Positions 7,320-17,067 of a DNA stretch of 19,512 nt are shown here, in pieces; the stretch's first letter is position 1, and every line of letters begins with the position of its first letter. The stretch is from Deltaproteobacteria bacterium (GTDB taxonomy: Bacteria; Desulfobacterota; Binatia; UBA9968), in the NCBI GenBank assembly GCA_005878685.1, contig VBLN01000002.1:11340-30851 (forward strand), in the 5' to 3' direction. The notes below the pieces were generated by a model that saw only the letters and a list, made by a program, of their open reading frames with translations, ran no database searches and was not told the origin of the DNA. Both the position numbers and the translations under genes were made by a program.

Positions 7320-8792
7320 TCATTCTCCGGCGCTCGCCTCCGACTGAGTCTCGGTGGCGATGACCACGGATTTTGACTCCGTATAATGTTCGATCGCCTC
7401 CTCGCCATGCTCCTTTCCGAGGCCGCTCTGCTTCACGCCGCCGAACGGCAGCTCGTCATAGATGATCTGCGCCGAGTTAATCCAGGTATAGCCCGATTCG
7501 ATCCGCTCTGCCGCGATCATGGCTTTGTTGACATCGCGCGTCCACACCGAGGAGCCCAGGCCGAAGATCGAGTTGTTAGCCTGCTCGATGGCCTCTTCCA
7601 GGTTCTTAACTCTGACGATCGGCAGAGCCGGCCCGAAGACTTCCTCTTTAAGTATCCTTGATTCCGGATCGACCCCGGTCACGAGGGTTGGCATCAAATA
7701 AAAGCCTTTGTCGTAGTCTCCACCTTTCGGCCGTTCACCGCCACAGAGAACTTTCGCGCCGCGTTTAACGGCGTCGTCGACCTGTTCTTCGACTTCTTTT
7801 CTCTGGTCGGCAGTGTGCAAGGGACCCATAATCGTGTCTGGCTTGAGCCCGTTGCCGATTCTCAGCCGCTTAGCTTTCTCGACCAGTTTCTCTATGAATC
7901 CATCGGCAATCTTGTCGACCAAATAGAGTCTCTTGACGGCGAGACAGGCCTGGCCGCAGTTGAAGAAGCGACCTACCGAAGCGGCGCTTACCGCCCGGTC
8001 GAGATCCGCGTCCTCGCAAACAATCATCGGATCGCTGCCACCCAATTCCAGAGTGACATGCTTGAAATCCTTGGCGGCGGACTGCATCACGCGTCTACCT
8101 GTATCGGTGGCGCCGGTAAAACCGATCTTGCGTACCACAGGATTGACCAGCAGCTCTTCTCCAACGACACTTCCCGGTCCGGTGACGACGTTGATGACTC
8201 CCTTGGGCCCGCCCCCAGCCTGAATCGCCTTGTCGATCAACTCGATGCAGCGGATGTCGGTCAGAGGGGTGGTCCCGGCAGGTTTGACGACAACAGTGTT
8301 GCCCGCCAAGAGCGCGGGGCCGAGCTTGTTGCCCATGAGCGAGACCGGAAAGTTCCACGGTACAATCGCGCCGCAGACTCCGATGGGTTTGCGCAAAACG
8401 AGGCCATGGCGGCCATTGTCGAGTACCACCGCTGCGGTGCGCAGGCTCTTCGCCATGCCGCCGTAGTGGTCCAGGGTGTGGACAAAGCGGCGAATCTCCA
8501 GGATCGATTCGCGGATCGGTTTTCCCTGTTCCTTCGTCAGCAGAGTAGCCAGCTCTTTTTCCTGCTCAAGGATGAGCCGACCGGCGGAGAGCAGGATCGC
8601 TCCCCGTTTCGAAGGCGCCAGCTGAGACCACTTTTTCAACGCCACGGCGGCAACGTCTATCGCCCGGCGGATATCATTGACAGTCCCCTTGGGTACGGTA
8701 TCGACTACCTCGCCGGTGGCCGGGTTTCTAACTTCGGTGACCTGTTTGCTCTCCGAGTCTTGAGGCTCACCGGCAACAAAGAATCTCGTCAT
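7320..8792 (-). CDS. NAD(P)-dependent aldehyde dehydrogenase
   Basis: A 490-residue member of the aldehyde dehydrogenase superfamily, oxidising an aldehyde to its carboxylic acid. Family motifs are complete: PWNFP (145-149), the cofactor loop FTGATDTG (225-232), the general base E249 in ELGG, the nucleophile C283 in FNCGQAC and E384 in EEVFGP. The start at 8792 is supported by GGAGG (8799-8803, minus strand), 6 bases upstream. It appears to head a minus-strand operon followed by the benzoate-CoA-ligase-like gene (28-base gap) and the aldolase-like gene. From this context the substrate may be a benzaldehyde-type compound, but the superfamily is broad and sequence alone does not settle it. Nothing is missing or odd in the reading frame. 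Confidence 0.93.
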   Translation of the reverse strand: MTRFFVAGEPQDSESKQVTEVRNPATGEVVDTVPKGTVNDIRRAIDVAAVALKKWSQLAPSKRGAILLSAGRLILEQEKELATLLTKEQGKPIRESILEIRRFVHTLDHYGGMAKSLRTAAVVLDNGRHGLVLRKPIGVCGAIVPWNFPVSLMGNKLGPALLAGNTVVVKPAGTTPLTDIRCIELIDKAIQAGGGPKGVINVVTGPGSVVGEELLVNPVVRKIGFTGATDTGRRVMQSAAKDFKHVTLELGGSDPMIVCEDADLDRAVSAASVGRFFNCGQACLAVKRLYLVDKIADGFIEKLVEKAKRLRIGNGLKPDTIMGPLHTADQRKEVEEQVDDAVKRGAKVLCGGERPKGGDYDKGFYLMPTLVTGVDPESRILKEEVFGPALPIVRVKNLEEAIEQANNSIFGLGSSVWTRDVNKAMIAAERIESGYTWINSAQIIYDELPFGGVKQSGLGKEHGEEAIEHYTESKSVVIATETQSEASAGE

Positions 8793-8822
8793 TGTATTCC
8801 TCCATATAAAACTAGAAGCTAA

Positions 8823-8851
8823 AAAAGACCATTTTCATTCTACATTGTCAA
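8823..8851 (-). promoter_or_regulatory. Possible promoter of the aldehyde dehydrogenase operon
   Basis: On the minus strand a perfect TTGACA (8851-8846) lies about 55 bases before the start codon. The hexamer 17 bases further on, TCTTTT (8828-8823), is a poor -10, so only the -35 is convincing. The rest of the 8793-8934 gap shows no other structure I can name. Confidence 0.3.
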
Positions 8852-8934
8852 GAATTCGGCTCGGGAACTTCTCAATATATAAGGGCTCTTCCGATAGACT
8901 CGACGACCCGGTGGCAGGGGAGTGCGCTCCGTTT

Positions 8935-9462
8935 CTACGAAAAGAATTCTTGCGCGAAAAATAGCGGCAGCCAGGTCAGAGGGGCCGAGTCGCGAAAACA
9001 GCGAAAGCCCTTGACCTCATTCTTCCAATCGGGGTCGTAGTGGTGGGAGCAATCGCAGGAACCCATCGGGCCGCATAAGGCTTTAAAAGTTTCATTGCCC
9101 ATGGAAACATCCGTGGAGGTCCACTCCCAGACATCACCCTGCTTTTTTATTTTCCCTATCCGGCATAGCGCCGTCCACTCATTCATTGCGGGCAAGCGCT
9201 TCCCCGCCCATTGGCAATAAGATGCCGCGTCATGCCAGTTCACCAGGACCACCGGCTTATTCTCCATGCCGGGCGGACAGCGCCCATTCGTCCAGTACTC
9301 CGGCGGTTGGTGACCCGTGGCCTGAACGAACTGAAAGTATTCTATGTTAGTAACCTCATGGGGATCTGGCGAAGCTGCGGCAAGAAATAAAAGAGGCAGC
9401 ATGAGAACGGCCAGACAGATTAGATCACGCTGGCGTTTACAGTGTCGTTCTTTCCGCATCAC
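8935..9462 (-). CDS. Miniature SUMF1/FGE-like protein with N-terminal membrane or signal segment
   Basis: The 175-residue protein (GTG at 9462; 174 from the ATG at 9459) has a basic N-terminus and a hydrophobic segment (about 14-30), so it is probably exported or membrane-anchored. After it come landmarks of the formylglycine-generating-enzyme-like fold: EVTNIEYFQFVQATGH (36-51), PVVLVNWHDAASYCQWAGKR (70-89) with LPAMNEW, GDVWEWTSTD (109-118) and GFRC (152-155). The block of about 50 residues that normally lies between the NEW-like and VWEWT motifs is absent, making this much shorter than a full SUMF1 domain. C130, C136 and C138 sit near where true FGEs carry their active-site cysteines, but the surrounding motif does not match, so enzyme activity is doubtful. 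It starts 16 bases after the broken amidohydrolase gene. A structural or binding role is possible; the function is unknown. Confidence 0.72.
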   Translation of the reverse strand: MMRKERHCKRQRDLICLAVLMLPLLFLAAASPDPHEVTNIEYFQFVQATGHQPPEYWTNGRCPPGMENKPVVLVNWHDAASYCQWAGKRLPAMNEWTALCRIGKIKKQGDVWEWTSTDVSMGNETFKALCGPMGSCDCSHHYDPDWKNEVKGFRCFRDSAPLTWLPLFFAQEFFS

Positions 9463-9478
9463 TAGCTCGGAACGTCTA

Positions 9479-10464
9479 TCAGAGTTTTAAAATCTTCGCG
9501 GCGTTTTTCCCCAAGATCTGCGCTCGCTCTTCTTCGCTGATGGAGTGGAGGGCATGAATCTTGGGGACCGGTTCCATGTCGCCCATCGCCATGGGATAGT
9601 CGGTTCCTATGACCACTCGGTCAGGGCCCACCGCTTGAACCAAGTATTGCAACGCGACAACAGAGTGCACGATGGAATCGAAATAGATCTGCTTAAGATA
9701 CTCAGAGGGTCGCTTGGGGATATTTTTTCTGAAATCGCTCCTTTGCGCGTAGGCGTGGTCCAGACGCCAAATGTTATAAGGCAGGAATCCGCCTCCGTGG
9801 GCAAGACAGAGCCGGAGATTGGGATACTTTTCAAAGATTCCTTTCAGGATCATCCGTTCCACCATTAGAGTTGTTTGGTAGGTGAACTCCAAAACGTTAC
9901 CCAGCATCCCCTTAAGAGGATCGCCGCCTTCAGCGCCGCCACCCTCAATGGGGTGGACGAACAAAAGCAGGTCGAGCCGCTGCGCGGCTTCAAAGAAAGG
10001 CTCAAACTGAGGGTCGTCCAGGGCTTTGCCCTCGACATTGTGCCGATCTCCAATCCGTTCAAACTCAAATTTTTTGCCTGGTTAGCTACTGAAATGGCCT
10101 CCGGTATGCTTTGCAGCGGCACCGAGCCAAAACCCACAAACCTATCGGGGTGGGCTCTGACCACCTCCCCAATAGCTTCGTTTTGTAGTCGTGAAAAATA
10201 GGCCGCAGAACCTGGCTCGTCCCAGTAGAACAGTAAGATAGGAGAAGGTGAAAGCGCCTGGATGTCGATGCTCATCCGATCGAGTTCCTTGATTCGCGCC
10301 TCGGCGTTGTAGGCTCCTTCGCTGAGGTTCCCCCGTTTCCCTCCCCCGGAAACCACGGCAAGACGGCCATCTTCTAAAGTTACTTTAGGGACATTTTCTC
10401 CGTATTTCTCCGCCTCTCGAAAAGCATCCAGAGGGAAAAAATGAGAGTGGATATCTATGTTCAT
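9479..10464 (-). pseudogene. Amidohydrolase-family gene broken by a one-base frameshift
   Basis: Two minus-strand frames together make one amidohydrolase_2 protein. The first, from ATG 10464 (AGAGG upstream), starts MNIDIHSHFFP with a normal DxHxH metal motif and reads through NGLEIGT. Near 10038-10040 the frame slips: reading the same strand with one extra base gives NVEGKALDDPQFEPFFEAA and then LFVHP, LAHGGGFLPY and IGTDYPM down to the stop at 9479, all expected for the family. The span is 986 bases; one added base makes 329 codons, a normal length. As sequenced, the first frame runs off into unrelated residues. Everything else is intact, so this is either a very recent inactivation or a consensus error. 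If whole, it would be a metal-dependent hydrolase or decarboxylase, distinct from the one at 2931. Confidence 0.85.
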
Positions 10465-10518
10465 GGCGTCGTAACCTCTTTTTCTTCTAGCCCAGCCTCC
10501 TCGATTAGCTCTCCTGGC

Positions 10519-10546
10519 CTTATAACCGATTGGGGAGAAATCGCAA
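10519..10546 (-). promoter_or_regulatory. Promoter for the (broken) amidohydrolase gene
   Basis: On the minus strand TTGCGA (10546-10541) and TATAAG (10524-10519) are 16 bases apart, matching the sigma70 consensus at 4 and 5 of 6 positions. Transcription would begin about 48 bases before the ATG at 10464. It is back to back with the bactofilin promoter, the two -35 boxes being 10 bases apart. Confidence 0.5.
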
Positions 10547-10556
10547 GCCGCCTCTT

Positions 10557-10585
10557 TTGACAATGGTTTTTCTCAATGTTATAGA
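10557..10585 (+). promoter_or_regulatory. Promoter upstream of bactofilin
   Basis: A perfect TTGACA (10557-10562), a 17-base spacer and TATAGA (10580-10585) form a good sigma70-type promoter. The start would be near 10592, leaving a leader of about 24 bases that carries AGGGGG (10603-10608) 7 bases before the ATG. It may also feed the ATP synthase genes downstream. Confidence 0.65.
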
Positions 10586-10615
10586 GGAAGTTTATGTGTC
10601 CTAGGGGGTTTTGAG

Positions 10616-11161
10616 ATGGCATGGTTTGATCGCCCTCCCGGGGGGAAAAAAGAGCCCTTAGATGATCGGCCGCTTGAGAATCGTCCGGATCCGGTCCCAA
10701 GTCCCGTTCGACCGCCAGAGGCTGCGCAAGAGCCCAAGAGCGCGGGGGAGGAGATGGTTGCTCACCTCTACAAAGGGAGCAGGGTAACCGGCCAACTGAC
10801 CTTTCATGGATCAAGCAATATTGATGGTACCGTGGAGGGCGAGATCGTATGTCATGGTACTCTGACTGTTGGAGAGAATGCGGAGGTTACAGCCAAAATC
10901 TCCGCCGATGTGGTCGTTATTCGAGGTAGGGTTGATGGCGATGTGATGGCGAAAGAGAGGGTGGAAATGGCAACTCCCGCCCGTCTCTTTGGCAATATCG
11001 AAGCCCCTCGGCTGATCGTCACGGAAGGTGTGGTGTTTGAGGGTCATTGCTCGATGGGCGGAACAAAGGAGAGAGTTGGGTTCTCCAGCCCGCGGAGACC
11101 GAGCAGTGAGAAGGCCCCGCCGGGCCGATCCTCAAAGCTGGCTGTCGATTTGGAGAAATAG
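10616..11161 (+). CDS. Bactofilin-family polymer-forming cytoskeletal protein
   Basis: The 181-residue protein has the bactofilin layout: a flexible, proline- and charge-rich N-terminal tail (about 1-45), a right-handed beta-helix core (about 48-145) and a basic, disordered C-terminal tail. The core shows the repeating short-strand pattern of the family, with glycines at turns, for example GSRVTGQLTFHGSSNIDGTV then GTLTVGENAEVTAKISADVV and VVIRGRVDGDVMAKERVEM. Bactofilins self-assemble into filaments without nucleotide and serve in cell shape, polar localisation or chromosome-segregation scaffolds. AGGGGG is 7 bases before the ATG. It stands 126 bases upstream of the ATP synthase operon; I recall the same pairing in Geobacter-like genomes, where parAB precedes it. 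Confidence 0.9.
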   Translation: MAWFDRPPGGKKEPLDDRPLENRPDPVPSPVRPPEAAQEPKSAGEEMVAHLYKGSRVTGQLTFHGSSNIDGTVEGEIVCHGTLTVGENAEVTAKISADVVVIRGRVDGDVMAKERVEMATPARLFGNIEAPRLIVTEGVVFEGHCSMGGTKERVGFSSPRRPSSEKAPPGRSSKLAVDLEK

Positions 11162-11217
11162 ACTCCGGTTCGCCACTCGTCTTAACCTTAAAATCTAGGT
11201 TCATTCTCAGATACGTT

Positions 11218-11257
11218 GTGGAAGCGGCTCAACTCCTTTGAGTCTTGCGCTATCCAC
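11218..11257 (+). promoter_or_regulatory. Leader hairpin upstream of the ATP synthase operon
   Basis: GTGGAAGCG (11218-11226) pairs with CGCT plus TCCAC (11248-11257, with A11252 bulged). Inside, CTCAA (11228-11232) pairs with TTGAG (11238-11242) around a 5-base loop. No T-run follows, so it is not an ordinary terminator. It ends 30 bases before the first atp start codon and could act on message stability or translation. The rest of the 11162-11287 gap has no convincing promoter. Confidence 0.4.
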
Positions 11258-11287
11258 GCCTGGGAGAATCGGCTCGATGGATAAGTC

Positions 11288-11716
11288 GTGATCACTTTAG
11301 ACTACACCGTTGTCATTCAGATTGTCTCTTTTCTCCTGTTGTGGTTTCTTTTAAACAGGATTCTCTTTAGGCCTTTTTTGAGACTGCTCTCTGAAAGAGA
11401 GCGAAGAACTGAAGGGGTCAAGGCTCAGACCGCGTCACTTATGGAGGAGGCGGAGCGCGTGCGCGCTGCATACGAAGGCGGCATTGCGAAGGCTCGAGAG
11501 GAAGGCGGCCGAGCAAAAGAAGCTATTCTGACAGACGCCCGTCAGGCGCGCGAGCGGCTTCTAGCTCAGGCAAGGGACGAGGCGGGAAAGATACTCCAGC
11601 AAGCCCGCGATGAGATTCAAGGGGAGTTGCAAAGGGGAAAGGCTTTTGCAGCTCGGGAGGCCGAAGGGATCGCGCGGCAAATGGCAGAGAAGATTTTAGG
11701 GAGGAGGGTTGGGTGA
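11288..11716 (+). CDS. atpX: ATP synthase F0 subunit b' (peripheral stalk)
   Basis: This 142-residue protein is the first of two tandem b-type subunits forming the peripheral stalk linking the membrane sector to the F1 head. It has one N-terminal membrane helix (about 5-25), the LNRILFRPFLRLLSERE elbow after it, and a long alanine-, glutamate- and arginine-rich coiled coil (about 35-140). The N-terminal ITLDYTVVIQIVSFLLLWFL is typical of b' subunits. The start is GTG (11288) with no good ribosome binding site close by; GGGAG (11262-11266) instead fits a tiny upstream reading frame that overlaps it. Its TGA overlaps the GTG of the next gene by four bases, implying coupled translation. The symbol follows Geobacter usage; atpF' is equivalent. 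Confidence 0.9.
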   Translation: MITLDYTVVIQIVSFLLLWFLLNRILFRPFLRLLSERERRTEGVKAQTASLMEEAERVRAAYEGGIAKAREEGGRAKEAILTDARQARERLLAQARDEAGKILQQARDEIQGELQRGKAFAAREAEGIARQMAEKILGRRVG

Positions 11717-12264
11717 GGCTCTTCGAGTTGCTCTTTTCGGCCCAGCTCTGGGCAGCCTCTTCTGCCGAGGCAGAGGAGCATGCGGCCTCCATAATCCAGC
11801 TTGTTTTTCCCTTAATCAACTTTCTTATCTTTCTCTACTTGGTCAAACGTTTTCTGCTGCCGCTCGCCAAGGATTATTTCCGTTCGCGCCGCGAAGAGAT
11901 CCTAGGCGCGGTCGAGGGGGCAGATGAGGAGAAAAGGCAGGCCGAAGAGAAGCTTCGTGACTATCAAGGTAAACTCTCTCGGCTTGTTGCCGAGGCGAGG
12001 GAGATCCAGGCAGCGCTGCGCGCGGAGGGAGAGCGGGAAAGGGCCAAGCTGGTAGCCGAGGCGGAGGATCTCGCAGCCAAGATCAAGGTTGATGCTGGAT
12101 TTCTGGCCGAGCAAGAGGTCAAAATCGCGCGCCGGCAAATTCGGGCGGAGATCGCCCGCCTCGCCCAACAGGCGGCCCAGCAGGTACTGCAACGCCACCT
12201 GACACCGGCGGATCAAAAGCGGCTGGTGGAAGAATTTTTGACTGATTTGGGAGGGGCTAGATGA
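11713..12264 (+). CDS. atpF: ATP synthase F0 subunit b
   Basis: The second b-type subunit has 183 residues. A short hydrophobic start (FELLFSAQLWAASSAEA) resembles the signal-like leader that b subunits of Desulfobacterota-type bacteria often carry. The membrane helix follows (about 26-47), then a charged coiled coil to the end, including RLVAEAREIQAALRAEGERE and QQVLQRHLTPADQKRLVEEF at the delta-contacting end. It starts with GTG in a four-base GTGA overlap with the b' gene, and its own stop overlaps the delta start by four bases (ATGA). Two different b subunits imply a heterodimeric stalk, as in photosynthetic and many delta-type bacteria. Confidence 0.92.
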   Translation: MRLFELLFSAQLWAASSAEAEEHAASIIQLVFPLINFLIFLYLVKRFLLPLAKDYFRSRREEILGAVEGADEEKRQAEEKLRDYQGKLSRLVAEAREIQAALRAEGERERAKLVAEAEDLAAKIKVDAGFLAEQEVKIARRQIRAEIARLAQQAAQQVLQRHLTPADQKRLVEEFLTDLGGAR

Positions 12265-12803
12265 TTGAGGGAAAGTTAAGCCGGAGATACGCTACGGCCC
12301 TATTTCAGTTGGCCAGCGAAGCGGCCAAAGATGAGGAGGCGAGGCAGGAGCTAGAGCGTTTTGCGACCACCTACAGCGCTTCCGTTCTTTCGACCGTACT
12401 CACCAATCCAGCCTTTGATCTTCGGAGTCGGAAAAAGGTTGTTGTTCAAGTGGCAGAGCAGTTGAAGCTTTCTCCGTTGATCATTCAGTTCCTCGCCCTA
12501 CTTCTCGATCGCGACCGCCTGGATCATCTTCAATCGATCGTCTTTTACTACCGACGCCTGCAGGATGCAGCTCGCGGCAGGGTTCAGGCGAGAGCGACGG
12601 CAGCCAGTCCCCTGGGGGTGGAGGAGCTTGACAGACTGCGCTCGGTATTGAAAGGCATCTCCGGCAAAGAAGTGGTGCTTGAACAAGAGGCCGATGCAGG
12701 GCTGCTGGGTGGCCTTGTGATTCAGATCGAGGGCAAGATTTACGACGGCAGCCTCCGCACGCAGCTGGAGAAGATGGGAAAGCAAATCGAGCAAGGATCT
12801 TAG
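12261..12803 (+). CDS. atpH: ATP synthase F1 subunit delta
   Basis: The 180-residue delta (OSCP-type) subunit joins the top of the F1 head to the b/b' stalk. The N-terminal KLSRRYATALFQLA is the family signature that binds alpha. The C-terminal stretch GLLGGLVIQIEGKIYDGSLR (about 149-168) is the conserved stalk-binding part. Length and layout are normal. The ATG overlaps the stop of atpF, so these genes are translationally coupled. A 45-base gap follows before alpha. Confidence 0.95.
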   Translation: MIEGKLSRRYATALFQLASEAAKDEEARQELERFATTYSASVLSTVLTNPAFDLRSRKKVVVQVAEQLKLSPLIIQFLALLLDRDRLDHLQSIVFYYRRLQDAARGRVQARATAASPLGVEELDRLRSVLKGISGKEVVLEQEADAGLLGGLVIQIEGKIYDGSLRTQLEKMGKQIEQGS

Positions 12804-12848
12804 ATTTGGAAGTGACGAAAGAAAGCGCACCGACATTGGGGGGATAAG

Positions 12849-14356
12849 ATGGAGCTAGGCACCGCAGAAATTAGCCGAATCATCAGGGAGCAGATCCAGA
12901 ACTATGATAAAGCAGTCGAGGTTCAAGAGATCGGGACCGTGCTGTCCACGGGAGATGGCATCGCCCGAGTCTACGGCCTCGACAGAGTAGCCGCAGGAGA
13001 ACTGCTGGAGTTTCCACACGACATCTACGGCGTCGCTCTGAACCTCGAGGAGGATAATGTCGGCGCGGCGCTCTTCGGCGAAACCCACATGATTAAAGAG
13101 GGCGACACGGTCAAACGAACCGGCAGAATCGCCGAAGTACCTGTGGGTAACGCGCTGGTGGGTCGGGTGCTCAACGCCCTGGGCGAACCGATCGACGGTC
13201 GCGGCCCGATCGATACCAAGGAGCGGAGAAGGATCGAGATCAAAGCCCCCGGCATCGTCGCCCGTCAGCCGGTCAAAGAACCGCTGCAGACCGGTCTTAA
13301 GGCCATTGACGCCATGATCCCAATCGGCCGCGGCCAGCGGGAGTTGATCATCGGCGACCGCCAGACCGGCAAAACCGCAGTCGCCCTCGATACCCTCATC
13401 AACCAAAAAGGCGGCAACGTCATCTGCATTTACGTGGCGATCGGCCAGAAGCGCTCGACGGTCGCCCAGGTCGTGGACAAGCTGCGCGAGGTGGGCGCGT
13501 TGGATTACACCATCGTCGTTGCCGCGACGGCTTCGGAATCGGCGCCGCTGCAATATATCGCGCCGTACAGCGGTTGCACGATGGGGGAGCAAATCCGCGA
13601 CAACGGCGGCCATGCTTTGCTGGTCTACGATGATCTGTCGAAACACGCGGTCGCGTACCGCCAGCTTTCTCTGCTGCTGCGCCGCCCGCCGGGACGCGAG
13701 GCCTTTCCCGGAGACGTATTCTATCTCCACTCGCGCCTCTTGGAGCGCGCCGCCAAGATGAGCGACGCGCGCGGCGGCGGCTCACTCACGGCGCTGCCGA
13801 TCATCGAAACCCAGGCGGGGGACGTTTCCGCCTACATTCCGACCAACGTTATTTCCATCACCGACGGTCAGATCTTCTTGGAAAGCGATCTTTTCTATTC
13901 CGGCGTGAGGCCGGCCATCAATGTGGGTATCTCGGTTTCTCGGGTCGGCGGCAACGCGCAGATCAAAGCGATGAAACAAATCGCCGGAACCCTCCGCCTT
14001 GAACTCGCTCAGTATCGCGAAATGGCGGCCTTCGCTCAATTCGGATCCGACCTGGACCAGGCTACTCAACGACAGTTGAACCGCGGCAGCCGTCTCGTCG
14101 AGCTCTTGAAGCAGGGCCAGTACGAACCGCTGCCGGTGGAAAAACAGGTCGTCATCATCTTCGCCGGCACCAACGGTTTCATCGATGAGCTGCCTATCAC
14201 TGCGCTAAAAAAATATGAGCAGGAGCTTTATTCCTTTGTCGAATCGAAGCATCCCGATATCTTCGCCGACATTCTCAAGAAGCGCGAGCTGGACAACGAT
14301 CTGCGAACCAAGGTCACGAAGGCGCTGGAAGAGTTCAAGGGAATTTTTAAGGCGTA

Positions 14357-14357
<1 letters not shown>
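12849..14357 (+). CDS. atpA: ATP synthase F1 subunit alpha
   Basis: The 502-residue alpha subunit is the non-catalytic, nucleotide-binding partner of beta in the F1 hexamer. The P-loop is GDRQTGKT (169-176), preceded by the beta-barrel N-terminal domain and followed by the [25 protein letters not shown] region that carries the arginine finger side of the catalytic interface ([35 protein letters not shown] further on). Length is typical (E. coli 513). A purine-rich GGGGGGAT lies just before the ATG. Its TAA shares one base with the ATG of atpG (TAATG), a stop-restart arrangement. The coding region seems slightly richer in G and C at third positions than its neighbours, but no sign of transfer is clear. 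Confidence 0.98.
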
Positions 14358-16652
<2,295 letters not shown>

Positions 16653-16655
16653 GTC

Positions 16656-17027
16656 ATGGCGGACAAGATCACGCTCAGATTGGTTACGCCTAGCCGGACG
16701 CTGCTCGATGAAGAAGTCGATGAAGTCACCGCGCCCGGCGCCTTGGGTGAGTTTGGCGTTCTGCCGAATCACATCGCCTTTCTGACTCTGCTGGAGATCG
16801 GCGAGATGAGTTACAAGCAGGGGGCAGAGAGACAGCGTCTGGCGGTCAACGGGGGATACGCGGAGGTGCTGGATAACGTCATGACGGTTCTGGCCAATGC
16901 GGCAGAGTATGCCGACGAGATCGATGTCGAGCGCGCGCAAAGAACGAAGGAAAGTGCGGAGACCAAACTAACGGAGTCCAGCCAAGAGGACGAAGAACGC
17001 GTTGCGGCTGAGGCTGCTTTGCGTTGA
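16656..17027 (+). CDS. atpC: ATP synthase F1 subunit epsilon, apparently cut short at the C-terminus
   Basis: The 123-residue epsilon subunit couples gamma to the c-ring. The N-terminal beta-sandwich (about 1-85) is complete, with LRLVTPSRTLLDEEVDEVTA, GEFGVLPNHIAFLTLL and a LAVNGGYAEV strand. The C-terminal helical hairpin begins (IDVERAQRTKESAE) but ends at AEAALR followed by TGA (17025-17027). Reading on in frame gives ALVRLQVA and then GREARA before TAG (17070-17072). The expected family ending is AALRRAxxRLxVA, so the TGA stands exactly where an Arg codon (CGA) belongs. Readthrough would give 138 residues, close to the E. coli length of 139. This could be a real nonsense change in a dispensable tail or a base-calling error. 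The start is 3 bases after beta. Confidence 0.93.
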   Translation: MADKITLRLVTPSRTLLDEEVDEVTAPGALGEFGVLPNHIAFLTLLEIGEMSYKQGAERQRLAVNGGYAEVLDNVMTVLANAAEYADEIDVERAQRTKESAETKLTESSQEDEERVAAEAALR

Positions 17028-17047
17028 GCCTTGGTCCGACTTCAGGT

Positions 17048-17067
17048 CGCGGGCCGCGAGGCCCGCG
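17048..17067 (+). repeat. Stable GC hairpin with GCGA tetraloop after atpC
   Basis: CGCGGGCC (17048-17055) pairs perfectly with GGCCCGCG (17060-17067) around the GNRA-type loop GCGA. It is 20 bases past the atpC stop and about 10 bases before the ribosome binding site of the next gene. No T-run follows, so termination is unlikely. It may protect the 3' end of the atp message or separate it from the eutA-like message by processing. Confidence 0.6.

Noticed and set aside
7815..8822. Long open frame of 335 codons on the plus strand opposite aldehyde dehydrogenase
   Set aside because: It is antisense to a complete, motif-perfect gene, and its translation shows no recognisable fold; it reflects GC-rich codon usage.
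11189..11194. TAAAAT as the -10 box of an atp promoter
   Set aside because: No acceptable -35 lies 16-18 bases upstream, so the hexamer alone is not enough.
12855..13730. 291-codon minus-strand frame opposite atpA
   Set aside because: It is fully antisense to a conserved ATP synthase gene; its composition is only a mirror of alpha codons.
17025..17067. UGA followed by a hairpin about 20 bases downstream, resembling a selenocysteine insertion signal in atpC
   Set aside because: The expected residue is Arg, not Cys or Sec. The loop GCGA lacks the GU pattern of bacterial SECIS elements, and epsilon is not a redox protein.
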